A stretch of DNA of 13,263 nucleotides from an uncultured Coriobacteriaceae bacterium (GCA_900552365.1 URZP01000036.1:1-13263); one strand, 5' to 3'; positions 5,764 through 13,263 are shown, numbered from the stretch's first letter. The notes: generated by a model from the sequence alone, not told the origin. Numbers and translations are program-made.

Positions 5764-8322
5764 TTATTTCACAACGATGTTGACCAAACGACTGGGGACG
5801 ATGATGACCTTCTTGATCTCCTTACCGTCAAGCGAGTCGCCCATGATCTTCATGGCCTCGTCCTGGATCTCGTCCTTCGAAGCGTCGGCTGCAACCTTGA
5901 TGTGCATCTTGACCTTGCCGTTCACCTGAACAGCCAGCTCAACCTCATCGGCCTTTGCCTGCTCGGGATCGAACGTGGGCCAAGCCTGCTCGCTGATGAA
6001 GCCCGCGCCTTCAAGAACGTCGGACCACAGTTCCTCGGCGAAATGAGGCGCAATAGGAGCGATAAGCTTCACCAGAACATCGGCGATCTCGCGCGAGAAC
6101 TGGGCATCACGGTCGTCAGCGGACGCAACACGCAGGTAATCGCCTGCGGCATTGACCAACTCCATGATGGCGGCGATGGCGGTGTTGAAGTTGTCGCGAT
6201 CGAAGTCATTCGCAACCTTCTCGACGATGCGATGACGCTCGCGTTTCAGAACCTTTGCAGCCTCGGCGACCTGAGCGGAATCGGCACCGGCCTGGAACAG
6301 GGTTTCCTCGTCGGCCTTGCCAACCAGATCGTTCACGACGCGCCACAAACGGTTCAGGAACTTGTACATACCGGCCAGGCCGTCCTCGTTCCACAGCAGT
6401 TCCTTGTCGGGCGGAGCCATGAACAGGATGTACGCGCGAACAGCGTCGGCGCCATAAGCAGCGATCATGTCCTCGGGAGCGATGACGTTGCCCTTGGACT
6501 TGGACATGACGTCGCCGTGCTCGTCAAGAACCATGCCCTGGCACAGAAGGTTCTTGAAGGGCTCGTCGCATTCAAGCATGCCTTCGTCACGCAGCACCTT
6601 GGTGAAGAAACGGCTGTACAGCAAATGCAGGATGGCGTGCTCGATGCCGCCGATGTACTTGTCAACGGGCATCCAGGCGTTTGCCTTGGCGCTGTCGAAA
6701 GGCGCCTGCTCGTTGTGCGGATCGGTATAGCGCATGTAGTACCAGCTGGAGCACGTGAACGTGTCCATGGTGTCGGTCTCGCGACGAGCGGGCTTGCCGC
6801 ATTTCGGGCACGTGCAGTTCACGAAGCCCTCGTGCGTGGCCAGCGTCTCGCCAGCGGCAAGGTCGATGTCCTCGGGAAGAAGAACCGGCAGGTCTTCCTC
6901 GGGAACGGGCACGACGCCGCAGTCGTCGCAATAAATGGCTGGGATGGGGTTGCCCCAGTAACGCTGGCGGCTGATGAGCCAGTCGCGCAGACGGAACATG
7001 ACCTGCCTATGGCCGCGGCCGATCTCCTCGAGATAAGCCACAACGGCATCCTCGCCCTCGGAATGCTTGCCGCCCGTAAGGCCGGTGAAGCGGCCGGACT
7101 GGACCAGACGGCCCTCGGCCTCCATGGCCTGCTCCCAATCGACGCTGGTGACGACACGATTCTGCTCGTCCTTCAGCTGCTCGTACAGCGGGTCATCGTC
7201 GCCCAAAATGATGGGGATGATGGGCAGGTCGTACTTCTTGGCGAACTCGAAGTCACGCTGGTCACCGCAAGGAACGGCCATGACCGCGCCGGTACCGTAG
7301 TCGGCGACGATGTAGTCGGCAACCCAAACGGGCACCTTCTCGCCGTTGACCGGGTTCACAACGTAACGGCCGGTGAACGCACCATGCTTTTCCTTGTTAC
7401 CCTGAGCACGCTCGACCGCGGTGATCTTCTTGGCGTTCTCGACTACCTCCATGACGGCTTCTTCATACTGCGTGCCCTTGACCAGGTCGGCAAGGATCTT
7501 GCTTTCGGGGGCAAGCAGGAAGAAGCTGCAACCGAACAGCGTGTCGGCACGCGTGGTGAACACGGTGATCAGCTGATCTTCAGTAGGCTCTTGCGGAACG
7601 GAACCGTCGGCGTCGCACAAGGTGAACGTGACCTCAGCGCCTTCGGAACGACCGATCCAATTGGCCTGCTGCTGCTTGACGCGCTCCGGCCAGCCCTCAA
7701 GCTGATCGAGGTCGTCCAGAAGTTCCTGCGCATAATCGGTGATCTTGAAGTACCACTGCGTAAGATCGCGCTTTTCGACCTCGCTGTCGCAACGCCAGCA
7801 GCGGCCCTCGGTGACCTGCTCGTTGGCAAGAACAGTGCCGCAGCTGGGGCACCAATTCACCGGCGAGTTGCGGCGCTCGACCAAACCGCGCTTCCAGAAC
7901 TGCTCGAAAATCCACTGGCCCCAGCGATAATACTCGGGGTCGCAAGCAACAACGGTACGGTCCCAGTCGTACGAGAAGCCCATGCGCTTGAAGCTGGCCT
8001 TCTGCGTCTCGATATTGGCGTACGTCCACTTTGCGGGATGGCTGTGATGTTTGATAGCCGCGTTCTCGGCAGGAAGGCCGAACGCGTCCCAGCCCATGGG
8101 ATGAAGCACGTCGAAGCCCTGCATGCGGCTATAGCGCGCAATGACGTCGCCGATGGTGTAGTTGCGGACATGGCCCATGTGGATGTCGCCCGAAGGGTAC
8201 GGGAACATCTCGAGGACGTACTTTTTAGGACGGTCGTCGCCCTCACGCACCTTGTTGATGCCCGACTCTTCCCACGCATTCTGCCAACGCGGCTCGATCT
8301 CGTGCGGATTGTAAGCTTTCAT
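5764..8322 (-). CDS. leuS: Leucyl-tRNA synthetase
   Basis: This class I synthetase charges tRNA-Leu with leucine in the cytoplasm. The 852-residue product is of normal bacterial length. Landmarks are the HMGH signature at 48-51 (HIGH motif), a zinc-type CPSC...CWRC set (C158, C161, C175, C178), and the CP1 editing domain with TTRADT (256-261) and the DYGTGAVMAV...DQRD segment (341-357). A second cysteine set around the CDDCGVV and CTCPKCGK segments follows, then MSKSK at 606-610 (KMSKS motif) and a C-terminal anticodon-binding domain. In the editing domain the residue before DQRD is Gly, where many LeuRS have His. I take this as lineage variation. The Shine-Dalgarno is modest (AAGAGA) before ATG 8322. 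No T-box leader is visible in the upstream 200 bp. The gene is monocistronic or reads into tatA. Confidence 0.98.
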   Translation of the reverse strand: MKAYNPHEIEPRWQNAWEESGINKVREGDDRPKKYVLEMFPYPSGDIHMGHVRNYTIGDVIARYSRMQGFDVLHPMGWDAFGLPAENAAIKHHSHPAKWTYANIETQKASFKRMGFSYDWDRTVVACDPEYYRWGQWIFEQFWKRGLVERRNSPVNWCPSCGTVLANEQVTEGRCWRCDSEVEKRDLTQWYFKITDYAQELLDDLDQLEGWPERVKQQQANWIGRSEGAEVTFTLCDADGSVPQEPTEDQLITVFTTRADTLFGCSFFLLAPESKILADLVKGTQYEEAVMEVVENAKKITAVERAQGNKEKHGAFTGRYVVNPVNGEKVPVWVADYIVADYGTGAVMAVPCGDQRDFEFAKKYDLPIIPIILGDDDPLYEQLKDEQNRVVTSVDWEQAMEAEGRLVQSGRFTGLTGGKHSEGEDAVVAYLEEIGRGHRQVMFRLRDWLISRQRYWGNPIPAIYCDDCGVVPVPEEDLPVLLPEDIDLAAGETLATHEGFVNCTCPKCGKPARRETDTMDTFTCSSWYYMRYTDPHNEQAPFDSAKANAWMPVDKYIGGIEHAILHLLYSRFFTKVLRDEGMLECDEPFKNLLCQGMVLDEHGDVMSKSKGNVIAPEDMIAAYGADAVRAYILFMAPPDKELLWNEDGLAGMYKFLNRLWRVVNDLVGKADEETLFQAGADSAQVAEAAKVLKRERHRIVEKVANDFDRDNFNTAIAAIMELVNAAGDYLRVASADDRDAQFSREIADVLVKLIAPIAPHFAEELWSDVLEGAGFISEQAWPTFDPEQAKADEVELAVQVNGKVKMHIKVAADASKDEIQDEAMKIMGDSLDGKEIKKVIIVPSRLVNIVVK

Positions 8323-8421
8323 GTGATCTCTTGTCTTTCCCGGCGTGCGGCCAAATCGAGGTTCATTTTTCGAAACCCCTGTTCAGCGCAGTTTGCCGAT
8401 CTTCCGCTGTCGAATGTTCCC

Positions 8422-8427
8422 ATTATA
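8422..8427 (-). promoter_or_regulatory. -10 box for leuS
   Basis: A perfect TATAAT on the minus strand lies about 95 bp before the leuS ATG, in a gap between the acetyltransferase gene and leuS. No good TTGACA-like hexamer stands 16-18 bp upstream. The leader of about 90 nt shows no T-box or obvious attenuator. Confidence 0.45.
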
Positions 8428-8491
8428 GTGAGAATCGCGCCCGACGCGCCCTGAACCCCACGCCCGTCCGTAAAATTTCGCATAGTCGGTA

Positions 8492-8512
8492 TTGCGGATG
8501 GGCGATCCGCAA
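8492..8512. terminator. Short hairpin after the acetyltransferase gene, weak terminator candidate
   Basis: TTGCGGAT (8492-8499) pairs perfectly with ATCCGCAA (8505-8512) around a 5-nt GGGCG loop. It lies 16 bp beyond the stop codon of the acetyltransferase gene. No T-run follows on the minus strand, so intrinsic termination would be inefficient. It may instead protect the transcript's 3' end. Confidence 0.4.
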
Positions 8513-8527
8513 CAGAAAGCCAACGAG

Positions 8528-9025
8528 CTAAACCAGCAGCTCGTAGAAAGACATGTCGCGGTAAGCCCCGTGCTTGAAGGCAATCTCCTTCATAGAGCCG
8601 CAGTACTCGAAGCCGAACTTCTCGTGCAGGGCGACGCTTGCCTGATTGCCCTCGGTGATGACCGAGATCACCGCATGCGTGTCCTGGTTCGCACGCGCTT
8701 CGTCAATGATGGCGGTCATCAGCTTTCCGCCAATCCCCCGACCCCTGTGATCAGGCGAAATGTAAATCGAGAGCTCAACGGCGGGCGCATACCCGCCCTT
8801 GCTGCGAAACGACGACAGGCTTGCGTAACCGCACACGCTCTCCCCGTCGTCGGCGACGATTAAAGGATGGTTGCCGCCAGGTTTGTTGTACTCCGCCATG
8901 TGCCCGGCCCACGTCTCGGCATCAACTGGGTGAATGGCGAAATTATTGCAAGCAGTTTCAACCTCGTAGTTGTAAATGGCTCGAATGGCCTCGAAATCGT
9001 CTTCCGTCGCTTTCCTGATCATCAT
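8528..9025 (-). CDS. GNAT N-acetyltransferase, phosphinothricin acetyltransferase-like
   Basis: This 165-residue GNAT-fold enzyme transfers acetyl from acetyl-CoA to an amine. The acetyl-CoA-binding loop is HRGRGIGGKL (93-102). The segment SVITEGNQASVALHEKFGFEYCG (121-143) is typical of the Pat/Bar/MnaT branch, which acetylates compounds such as methionine sulfone, methionine sulfoximine or phosphinothricin. The actual substrate here is not known. I chose the ATG pair at 9025/9022, where the domain begins (MIRKATEDDFEAI). A frame extending up to 9079 would start inside the T-tract of the upstream gene's terminator. The Shine-Dalgarno is weak (GAAG, distant). The gene follows the CoA-ligase gene's terminator and probably has its own weak promoter or depends on read-through. 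Confidence 0.9.
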   Translation of the reverse strand: MMIRKATEDDFEAIRAIYNYEVETACNNFAIHPVDAETWAGHMAEYNKPGGNHPLIVADDGESVCGYASLSSFRSKGGYAPAVELSIYISPDHRGRGIGGKLMTAIIDEARANQDTHAVISVITEGNQASVALHEKFGFEYCGSMKEIAFKHGAYRDMSFYELLV

Positions 9026-9077
9026 TGGCGTATGTCTACTTCTTTCTTCTCGAACTTCCTCGATGCGATCCCATCGC

Positions 9078-9119
9078 AAAAAACAAGGCGCACTGCAAGG
9101 GTGTCTGCAGCGCGCCTTG
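9078..9119 (-). terminator. Strong Rho-independent terminator after the CoA-ligase gene
   Basis: On the minus strand CAAGGCGCG and CTGCA (9119-9106) pair with TGCAG and GCGCCTTG (9097-9084), closing a loop of about eight bases and leaving one unpaired base in the stem. TTTTTT (9083-9078) follows directly. It starts about 20 bp after the ligase stop codon. Confidence 0.9.
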
Positions 9120-9137
9120 CGATTCTTTCAGAGGTGT

Positions 9138-10778
9138 TTAGTTGGTGCTCTCTTTGGCGACAAGCTTTGCCGAGCCATAGCGCTCACGCAGAAGGGGCTT
9201 ATCGATCTTCCCGGTGGCGTTGCGCGGCACATCGGCGAAGATGTACTTGCGCGGACGCTTGTAGCGCGGCAGCTTCGCGCAGTAATCACGCAACTCGTCT
9301 TCGGTGCACGTTACGCCGGGTTTCAGTTCGACCACGGCGCACGCGATCTCGCCCAAACGATCGTCAGGCAAGCCGATGACCGCCACGTCCTTCACCGCGT
9401 CGTTGGCGTGAATGAAGTCCTCGATCTGGACCGGGTACAAGTTCTCGCCGCCAGTGATGATGACGTCCTTCTTGCGATCGACCAGCCAGATGAAGCCGTC
9501 GACATCGATCTCGGCCATGTCACCGGTGTACAACCAGCCATCACGCAAGACATCAGCCGTGGCCTCGGGGTTCTTGTAGTAGCACTCCATAAGGCCGCTG
9601 CCGCGCAGGCAAAGCTCGCCCACATTGCCATCGCCAGGCGAGACAGGCGTGCCGTCACCCATGCGGACCTCGGCTTCCCAGCCGTAGCCGGGAACGCCGA
9701 TGGCGCCAACATGATCGGCGTTCTCGACGCCCAAGTGAACGCTGCCAGGCCCGATGCCCTCGGACAAGCCGTAGTTGGTGTCGTACTGATGGTGCGGGAA
9801 ATACTTGTGCCAGCGCTTGATCAGGCTGGGCGGAACGGGCTGCGCGCCAATATGCATCAAGCGCCACTGCGACAGCTGGTAGTCCGACAGCTTCACGGTG
9901 CCGTCCTCGATGGCGTCCAGGATGTCCTGCGTCCACGGAACCAGCAGCCACACAATAGAGCAGCCCTCTTCAGACACGGTGCGCAAAATCCAATCGGGGC
10001 GCACGCCGCGCAGGATGACGGCCTTGCCACCCACGGTTAGGCTGCCCAGCCAGTGCATCTTCGCGCCAACATGGTACAGCGGCGGAATGCACAGGAAATT
10101 GTCCTCGTGGGTTTGGCTATGATGCTTCTGCTCGGTGATTGCCGCGCGCATCAGGCTGCGATGCTTGTGAAGAATAGCCTTCGGGAAGCCAGTCGTTCCA
10201 CTGGAGAAGTAGATGACGCCCAGATCATCGTCGTCGATGGCGATACCAGGATCTTCCGCAGTGAAATGGCCCACGCGAAGGTTGTAGCTGTCGGCGAACG
10301 AAGGGCAGTCCTCACCCACGAAATACAGGTGCTTGACCTGGGGAATGCGATCGACGATCTCTTCGACGCGGCCAATGAATTCAGGGCCGAAAATAAGCAC
10401 CTCGACATCGGCAAGCTCGAGGCAGTACTTGATCTCGTCGGCGGTGTAGCGATAGTTCATGGGAACCGCGATGGCACCTGACTTCAGCACGCCGAAATAA
10501 ACCGGAAGCCACTCAAGGCAGTTCATCATCAGAATGCCCACCTTGCTTTCACGTTTCACGCCGGCGTCAAGCAGCAAATGCGCGAAACGATTGGCGCGGT
10601 CGTTGAACACCTTCCACGTCATCTCGCGGCGATAACGCTGCGTAGGATTGGTCTCGACCAGCTCGTACTCGCGCCACGTCTTGCCACGACGGTCGCGGAT
10701 CTCGGGATTCGCCTCGACCAACGCGACCTCTTCAGGCCACTGACGGGCGTTTTGCTCTAGATATTCGGTTACAGGCAT
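9138..10778 (-). CDS. Class I adenylate-forming acyl-CoA ligase (FadD/CaiC-like)
   Basis: This 546-residue enzyme activates a carboxylic acid with ATP and transfers the acyl group to CoA. Core motifs are the P-loop SSGTTGFPK (192-200), YGLSEG (336-341), YTGD (417-420), the hinge DRKKD (434-438) followed by GGENLYP, and the C-terminal catalytic lysine in NATGK (K524). The overall pattern is of the fatty-acid/carnitine/bile-acid ligase type rather than acetyl-CoA synthetase. The substrate cannot be read from the sequence. The ATG at 10778 has GAGCGAGG just upstream. An ATG at 10898 would add 40 residues with no domain and would cross the palindrome at 10805-10828, so I reject it. Residues 20-59 look like two copies of a 20-residue unit. 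The gene stands alone with a strong terminator. Confidence 0.92.
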   Translation of the reverse strand: MPVTEYLEQNARQWPEEVALVEANPEIRDRRGKTWREYELVETNPTQRYRREMTWKVFNDRANRFAHLLLDAGVKRESKVGILMMNCLEWLPVYFGVLKSGAIAVPMNYRYTADEIKYCLELADVEVLIFGPEFIGRVEEIVDRIPQVKHLYFVGEDCPSFADSYNLRVGHFTAEDPGIAIDDDDLGVIYFSSGTTGFPKAILHKHRSLMRAAITEQKHHSQTHEDNFLCIPPLYHVGAKMHWLGSLTVGGKAVILRGVRPDWILRTVSEEGCSIVWLLVPWTQDILDAIEDGTVKLSDYQLSQWRLMHIGAQPVPPSLIKRWHKYFPHHQYDTNYGLSEGIGPGSVHLGVENADHVGAIGVPGYGWEAEVRMGDGTPVSPGDGNVGELCLRGSGLMECYYKNPEATADVLRDGWLYTGDMAEIDVDGFIWLVDRKKDVIITGGENLYPVQIEDFIHANDAVKDVAVIGLPDDRLGEIACAVVELKPGVTCTEDELRDYCAKLPRYKRPRKYIFADVPRNATGKIDKPLLRERYGSAKLVAKESTN

Positions 10779-10804
10779 GATCGGGCCTCGCTCACTTGAA
10801 CTGA

Positions 10805-10828
10805 CGCGGTTTGCTGCAGCAAACCGCG
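10805..10828. promoter_or_regulatory. Perfect 24-bp palindrome upstream of the CoA-ligase gene
   Basis: CGCGGTTTGCTG is followed at once by its exact reverse complement, with no loop. It lies 27 bp before the ligase ATG and six bases downstream of a possible -10 (TATCAT, minus strand 10839-10834). That is where a repressor of the TetR type would block initiation. Alternatively it forms a leader hairpin or belongs to the same palindrome family as 312-424, which shares the CGCGGTTTG arm. Confidence 0.65.
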
Positions 10829-10966
10829 CGAGAATGATACCGCAAGAACGATGCTGTTCGGCAGCTGCGCCGTCGGTTTTCTCGACAGATTCTTCCACGA
10901 CCCCAACAAGGAACCAAGTTGGCCGGAATCGCCGATACGAAACGCCGGCCGCGCGAAACGCAACGT

Positions 10967-11356
10967 TTACTTACCGCCATCCAGGAAGATCTTTCGCGTG
11001 ACGAAATTCCAAACCATGACAACCGCCGTGGCGAAAATCTTGACCAACAGGTAGCTGATGCCGAACAAGTCAACGCCCGCCCACATCAAAGCGTCGTTGA
11101 TGAGAAGGCCGATGACGGAAAGCACGACGAAGATGATGAACTCGCGCCTGCGACTGAGCCCCTCTTTGTGGGTGAACACGTAGCGCATCGAAGCGACGTA
11201 GTTGAAGATAACCGACACCGTGAACGAAATCGTCGCGCTGATCAGGTAATTCACGTTGAAAAGCTCGGTGAGCAGCACCATCAGACCATAGTCGATGACG
11301 AAGGCGATGACGCCGACGACGCCGAACTTCGCAAACTGGGCTATCAACTGCTTCAC
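10967..11356 (-). CDS. GtrA-family membrane protein
   Basis: This 129-residue protein has four membrane helices at about residues 10-30, 36-54, 72-92 and 98-118, the GtrA layout. Characteristic stretches are FGVVGVIAFVIDYGLMVLL near the start and FNYVASMRYVF (51-61) after helix 2. Family members help move undecaprenyl-phosphate-linked sugars across the membrane during surface polysaccharide or teichoic-acid decoration. I chose a GTG start at 11356 because AAGGAG lies five bases upstream and the length matches the family. An in-frame ATG at 11398 would add 14 residues unrelated to the family. No glycosyltransferase gene adjoins it, so its sugar is unknown. No clear promoter or terminator is seen around it. 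Confidence 0.9.
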   Translation of the reverse strand: MKQLIAQFAKFGVVGVIAFVIDYGLMVLLTELFNVNYLISATISFTVSVIFNYVASMRYVFTHKEGLSRRREFIIFVVLSVIGLLINDALMWAGVDLFGISYLLVKIFATAVVMVWNFVTRKIFLDGGK

Positions 11357-11361
11357 GTTCG

Positions 11362-11367
11362 CTCCTT
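11362..11367 (-). promoter_or_regulatory. Ribosome-binding site that fixes a GTG start for the GtrA gene
   Basis: AAGGAG on the minus strand is followed by CGAAC and then GTG AAG CAG. The spacing is ideal, and no similar site precedes the upstream ATG at 11398. Confidence 0.8.
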
Positions 11368-11419
11368 GAACGAGGGGAATGCACGAAAGATGTGGCACGA
11401 TTCGAAAGCGCCATTACTG

Positions 11420-11456
11420 AAGAATAGCAAAGGAGCCGCCCCTTAAGGACGGCTCC
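11420..11456 (-). terminator. Terminator after the NCS1 permease gene
   Basis: On the minus strand GGAGCCG (11456-11450) pairs with CGGCTCC (11438-11432). The loop TCCTTAAGGGG can itself pair in part. The tail reads TTTGCTATTCTT, a moderately U-rich stretch. It lies about 120 bp beyond the permease stop and 76 bp before the GtrA start. Confidence 0.7.
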
Positions 11457-11494
11457 GAAACGACACTATGAACCAACCATCTTACCTGCAGGCT

Positions 11495-11539
11495 GCAAGG
11501 GTGCGCAGGCGAACGCGATGAACAGGTTGCGCACCTTGC
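11495..11539. repeat. Inverted repeat in the 3' region of the permease gene
   Basis: GCAAGG plus TGCGCA (11495-11500, 11502-11507) pairs with TGCGCA plus CCTTGC (11528-11539), giving 12 pairs with a single bulged G and a 20-nt loop. There is no T-run, so it is more likely an mRNA-stabilising stem or a protein-binding site than a terminator. The real terminator candidate lies further downstream at 11420-11456. Confidence 0.5.
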
Positions 11540-11574
11540 GATCTGCATGGCTCGCGAACTGCTGCCGCAGCCCC

Positions 11575-13011
11575 TTACACGATCTCGAGATCGTCGCGGT
11601 CGCGCAGCATGATGGCACGCCAACCGGGAACAAGCGAAGCCAGCCAGTAAAGCAGGCCGCCCATGATGGCCGTGAAGCCCGAGCCGGTGGTGAAGCAGAA
11701 CAGCGAGCTTTGAATGTCTCCCGTGATGGGGTTGTACACGAACAGCAACGCGATGACCAACGTGACGGCGATAACGCCGATGCCGATCCAGTTGAAACCG
11801 CCCTTGAAGTCGTACGCAGTGTGGTCTTCGCGATGGTACAGCGATTTCAACGAGAACTTGCGTTTGCGCAAGATGATGTAGTCGACGAACATGATGCCGA
11901 TGATCGGGCCCTGGATGTACGCCGCGATCGAAATGAACTGGCCGAAGTTGGCGGTCACTTCGCCCGTCAGCGTCAGGATGCTGACGTAGATGCAGGAAAG
12001 CAGGACCAGGATCTTGTAGTCAACCTTCGGCCATGCGGCCTTCAGAACCATGTCGTTCACGTAGCCGCCAACAGCCTGCGTGCCGATGTTGGCGAATGCA
12101 ACCAGCATCAGCGAAAGCAGCGCGATGTTGGGACCAAGGGTTGCCAGCATGACGGTCGGGTCGCTTTCATAGACGCCCGTGGTGATGTACATGACGATGG
12201 CCATGACAGCGCCGATGAACACAAAGAACGGCGCGACGATGGCATAACCGGCGAACGTTCCCCAGTAGCCGCCGCGCTCGGTATGGGAAAGACGCGGCAG
12301 GACGATTGCCTGCGTGGACCAGCTGAACGAGAAGGCGACCATGCCCTCGGCTGCAAGCGCGTAAGCCTGCGTGCGGTCGACGCCCATGTCGGTAAGGTCG
12401 GGCTTGTAGGCCACGATCTGGTCGATCGGCACGATGGTGAAGCACATGATGAACACGATGACGCCGATGGCCAAAAGCAAGGTGACCAGAATGCGCGAAG
12501 TCCATTTAATGGCAGACGGGCCTGCGATGGCGATCAAAGATCCCAGCACAACGCTGATGACGCTGATGACGTTCACCCATTGATCGGGAATCAAGATCCC
12601 GTACCCAGCGCAGATCTGCGCGATGGACGAGCCGAACATGTTCGCCGCGACCGCATACCAGAACCAGTTTCCTAAAATAACCGCTGTCGCGAACACCTTC
12701 ACGCCGTTGTCGCCCAGCACCGCACGCAGGTAAACCCACAGGTCAACGCCGTAACGCACCGCGAAAATGACAGGTAGCGACTCGATGATCAGGAACAATC
12801 CGCCCATGGCGAACGTGATGATCAGCGACTGCCAGAAACTGGTATAGCTGGCGGTAAGAGCGCCCTGCGAATAGCACCACGTGGCGATTGCGAAGCCGCT
12901 GGTTACCAGCAAGGTGTCCCAGAAGCTGTACGTTCGCTCGCCCTTCTTGACGGGAACCAGGCCGAAAATAGTCTCTTGCTTAACGTAGTCTTGCATCGTT
13001 TGTTTTGCCAT
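11575..13011 (-). CDS. NCS1-family purine/pyrimidine-type permease
   Basis: This 478-residue integral membrane protein has about twelve helices and belongs to the nucleobase:cation symporter-1 family (cytosine, uracil, allantoin and hydantoin carriers). The best evidence is YIQGPIIGIMFVDYIILRKR (365-384) and the following YDFKGGFNWIGIGV (400-413). These match the helix 10 end and the conserved GGxN loop of the family. TM1 begins at SFWDTLLVTSGFAIATW (29-45), as expected. AGGAGG lies just before ATG 13011. The substrate cannot be told, and no catabolic gene (cytosine deaminase, allantoinase, hydantoinase) lies alongside. It follows a small membrane-protein gene by ten bases and is almost surely co-transcribed with it. 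Confidence 0.9.
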   Translation of the reverse strand: MAKQTMQDYVKQETIFGLVPVKKGERTYSFWDTLLVTSGFAIATWCYSQGALTASYTSFWQSLIITFAMGGLFLIIESLPVIFAVRYGVDLWVYLRAVLGDNGVKVFATAVILGNWFWYAVAANMFGSSIAQICAGYGILIPDQWVNVISVISVVLGSLIAIAGPSAIKWTSRILVTLLLAIGVIVFIMCFTIVPIDQIVAYKPDLTDMGVDRTQAYALAAEGMVAFSFSWSTQAIVLPRLSHTERGGYWGTFAGYAIVAPFFVFIGAVMAIVMYITTGVYESDPTVMLATLGPNIALLSLMLVAFANIGTQAVGGYVNDMVLKAAWPKVDYKILVLLSCIYVSILTLTGEVTANFGQFISIAAYIQGPIIGIMFVDYIILRKRKFSLKSLYHREDHTAYDFKGGFNWIGIGVIAVTLVIALLFVYNPITGDIQSSLFCFTTGSGFTAIMGGLLYWLASLVPGWRAIMLRDRDDLEIV

Positions 13012-13021
13012 TGGTTACCTC

Positions 13022-13198
13022 CTACAGAAACTCGCCGATAACCAACAGGGCAACGCTCACGATGGGGATGGCAATGATAAGCGCCCAGTCAACTTTGTTA
13101 AGCGCCTTGGGGAACTGGTAGCCCGGCTCCTCCATCAGCGCCAAGCGCTCGTTGATCTCAGCATCAAGTTCGCGCTCGAAGTCGTCGTTTTGCGACAT
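13022..13198 (-). CDS. Small single-pass membrane protein, operon partner of the NCS1 permease
   Basis: This 58-residue protein has a charged N-terminal part (1-22, many Asp/Glu, likely helical) and a short linker, EEPGYQFPKALNKVDW (23-38). One C-terminal membrane helix (about 38-57) ends at the last residue. I chose ATG 13198 because AAGAGG lies five bases upstream. An ATG at 13240 would add 14 residues that include the Shine-Dalgarno region itself. The stop is ten bases before the permease ATG. I do not recognise a named family. The plan resembles small subunits encoded beside several sodium:solute symporters, so an accessory or stabilising role for the permease is a reasonable inference. 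The remaining 13199-13263 holds a short inverted repeat, AACAT-N6-ATGTT (13236-13251), and no visible gene. Confidence 0.75.
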   Translation of the reverse strand: MSQNDDFERELDAEINERLALMEEPGYQFPKALNKVDWALIIAIPIVSVALLVIGEFL

Positions 13199-13263
13199 CT
13201 GAACCTCTTCTTCTTGTTCTGCGTCCGAGCACCCAAACATCTCGGAATGTTCACGATTATGTT

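Noticed and set aside
8323..8421. T-box riboswitch in the leuS leader
   Set aside because: I looked for the conserved T-box antiterminator sequence and a terminator stem with T-run and found neither.
5716..8454. Very long plus-strand open frame (912 codons) antisense to leuS
   Set aside because: LeuS is unmistakable on the minus strand. The antisense frame stays open because of GC-rich third positions and shows no family motifs or good start.
8976..10040. Plus-strand open frame antisense to the CoA ligase gene, also crossing its terminator
   Set aside because: The ligase motifs are clear on the other strand, and this frame crosses two gene ends and a terminator.
9138..10778. Assignment as bile-acid CoA ligase (BaiB) because of the probable gut host
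   Set aside because: No other bai-type genes are in the window, and the general ligase motifs do not identify the substrate.
10779..10898. N-terminal extension of the CoA ligase to ATG 10898
   Set aside because: It would translate through the perfect palindrome and lacks similarity to the ligase fold. ATG 10778 has a good ribosome-binding site.
11518..12675. Plus-strand frame antisense to the permease, rich in Asp, His and Arg
   Set aside because: The composition is typical of the antisense of a hydrophobic protein, with no domain and no ribosome-binding site.

Overview
The window looks like chromosomal DNA from a moderately high-GC gut actinobacterium of the Coriobacteriia, most likely Eggerthellaceae (Slackia/Eggerthella/Adlercreutzia-like). 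That placement is an inference from codon choice and gene content: a heterodisulfide-reductase-like iron-sulfur protein with a NarI/DsrM-like membrane partner, a stand-alone TatA with a long acidic tail, and an acyl-CoA ligase. No phage, IS element, CRISPR array, rRNA or tRNA gene was seen.

Layout, left to right. Positions 1-240 are AT-richer and hold at most the end fragment of an unrecognised gene on the minus strand. A terminator-like hairpin (249-277) and a 60-bp tandem hairpin repeat (312-424) follow. Next is a tight two-gene minus-strand unit: a b-type cytochrome-like membrane subunit (2038-2889) and a cytoplasmic Fe-S/CCG-domain subunit (421-2034). It probably links the quinone pool to a cytoplasmic thiol/disulfide or similar couple. 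A 463-bp control region separates it from a divergent LysR-type regulator (3353-4306) that carries a cysteine-rich tail. A SanA/YdcF-like envelope protein (4373-5077) follows, and its Shine-Dalgarno sequence sits inside the regulator's terminator stem.

A bidirectional terminator (5212-5254) separates these from minus-strand housekeeping genes: tatA (5286-5609), leuS (5764-8322), a GNAT acetyltransferase (8528-9025) and a CoA ligase (9138-10778) with a strong terminator. A GtrA-family membrane protein (10967-11356) comes next. The last unit is an NCS1-family permease (11575-13011) preceded by a 58-residue single-pass membrane protein (13022-13198), which may be its partner.

Most of the window is ordinary. 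The items I would look at again are the Hdr-like redox pair with its regulator, the small protein paired with the NCS1 permease, the hairpin repeat family (two tandem copies plus a related perfect palindrome at 10805-10828), the overlap of terminator and ribosome-binding site at 4337-4375, and an apparent internal 20-residue duplication in the CoA ligase. Nothing here proves a new system.
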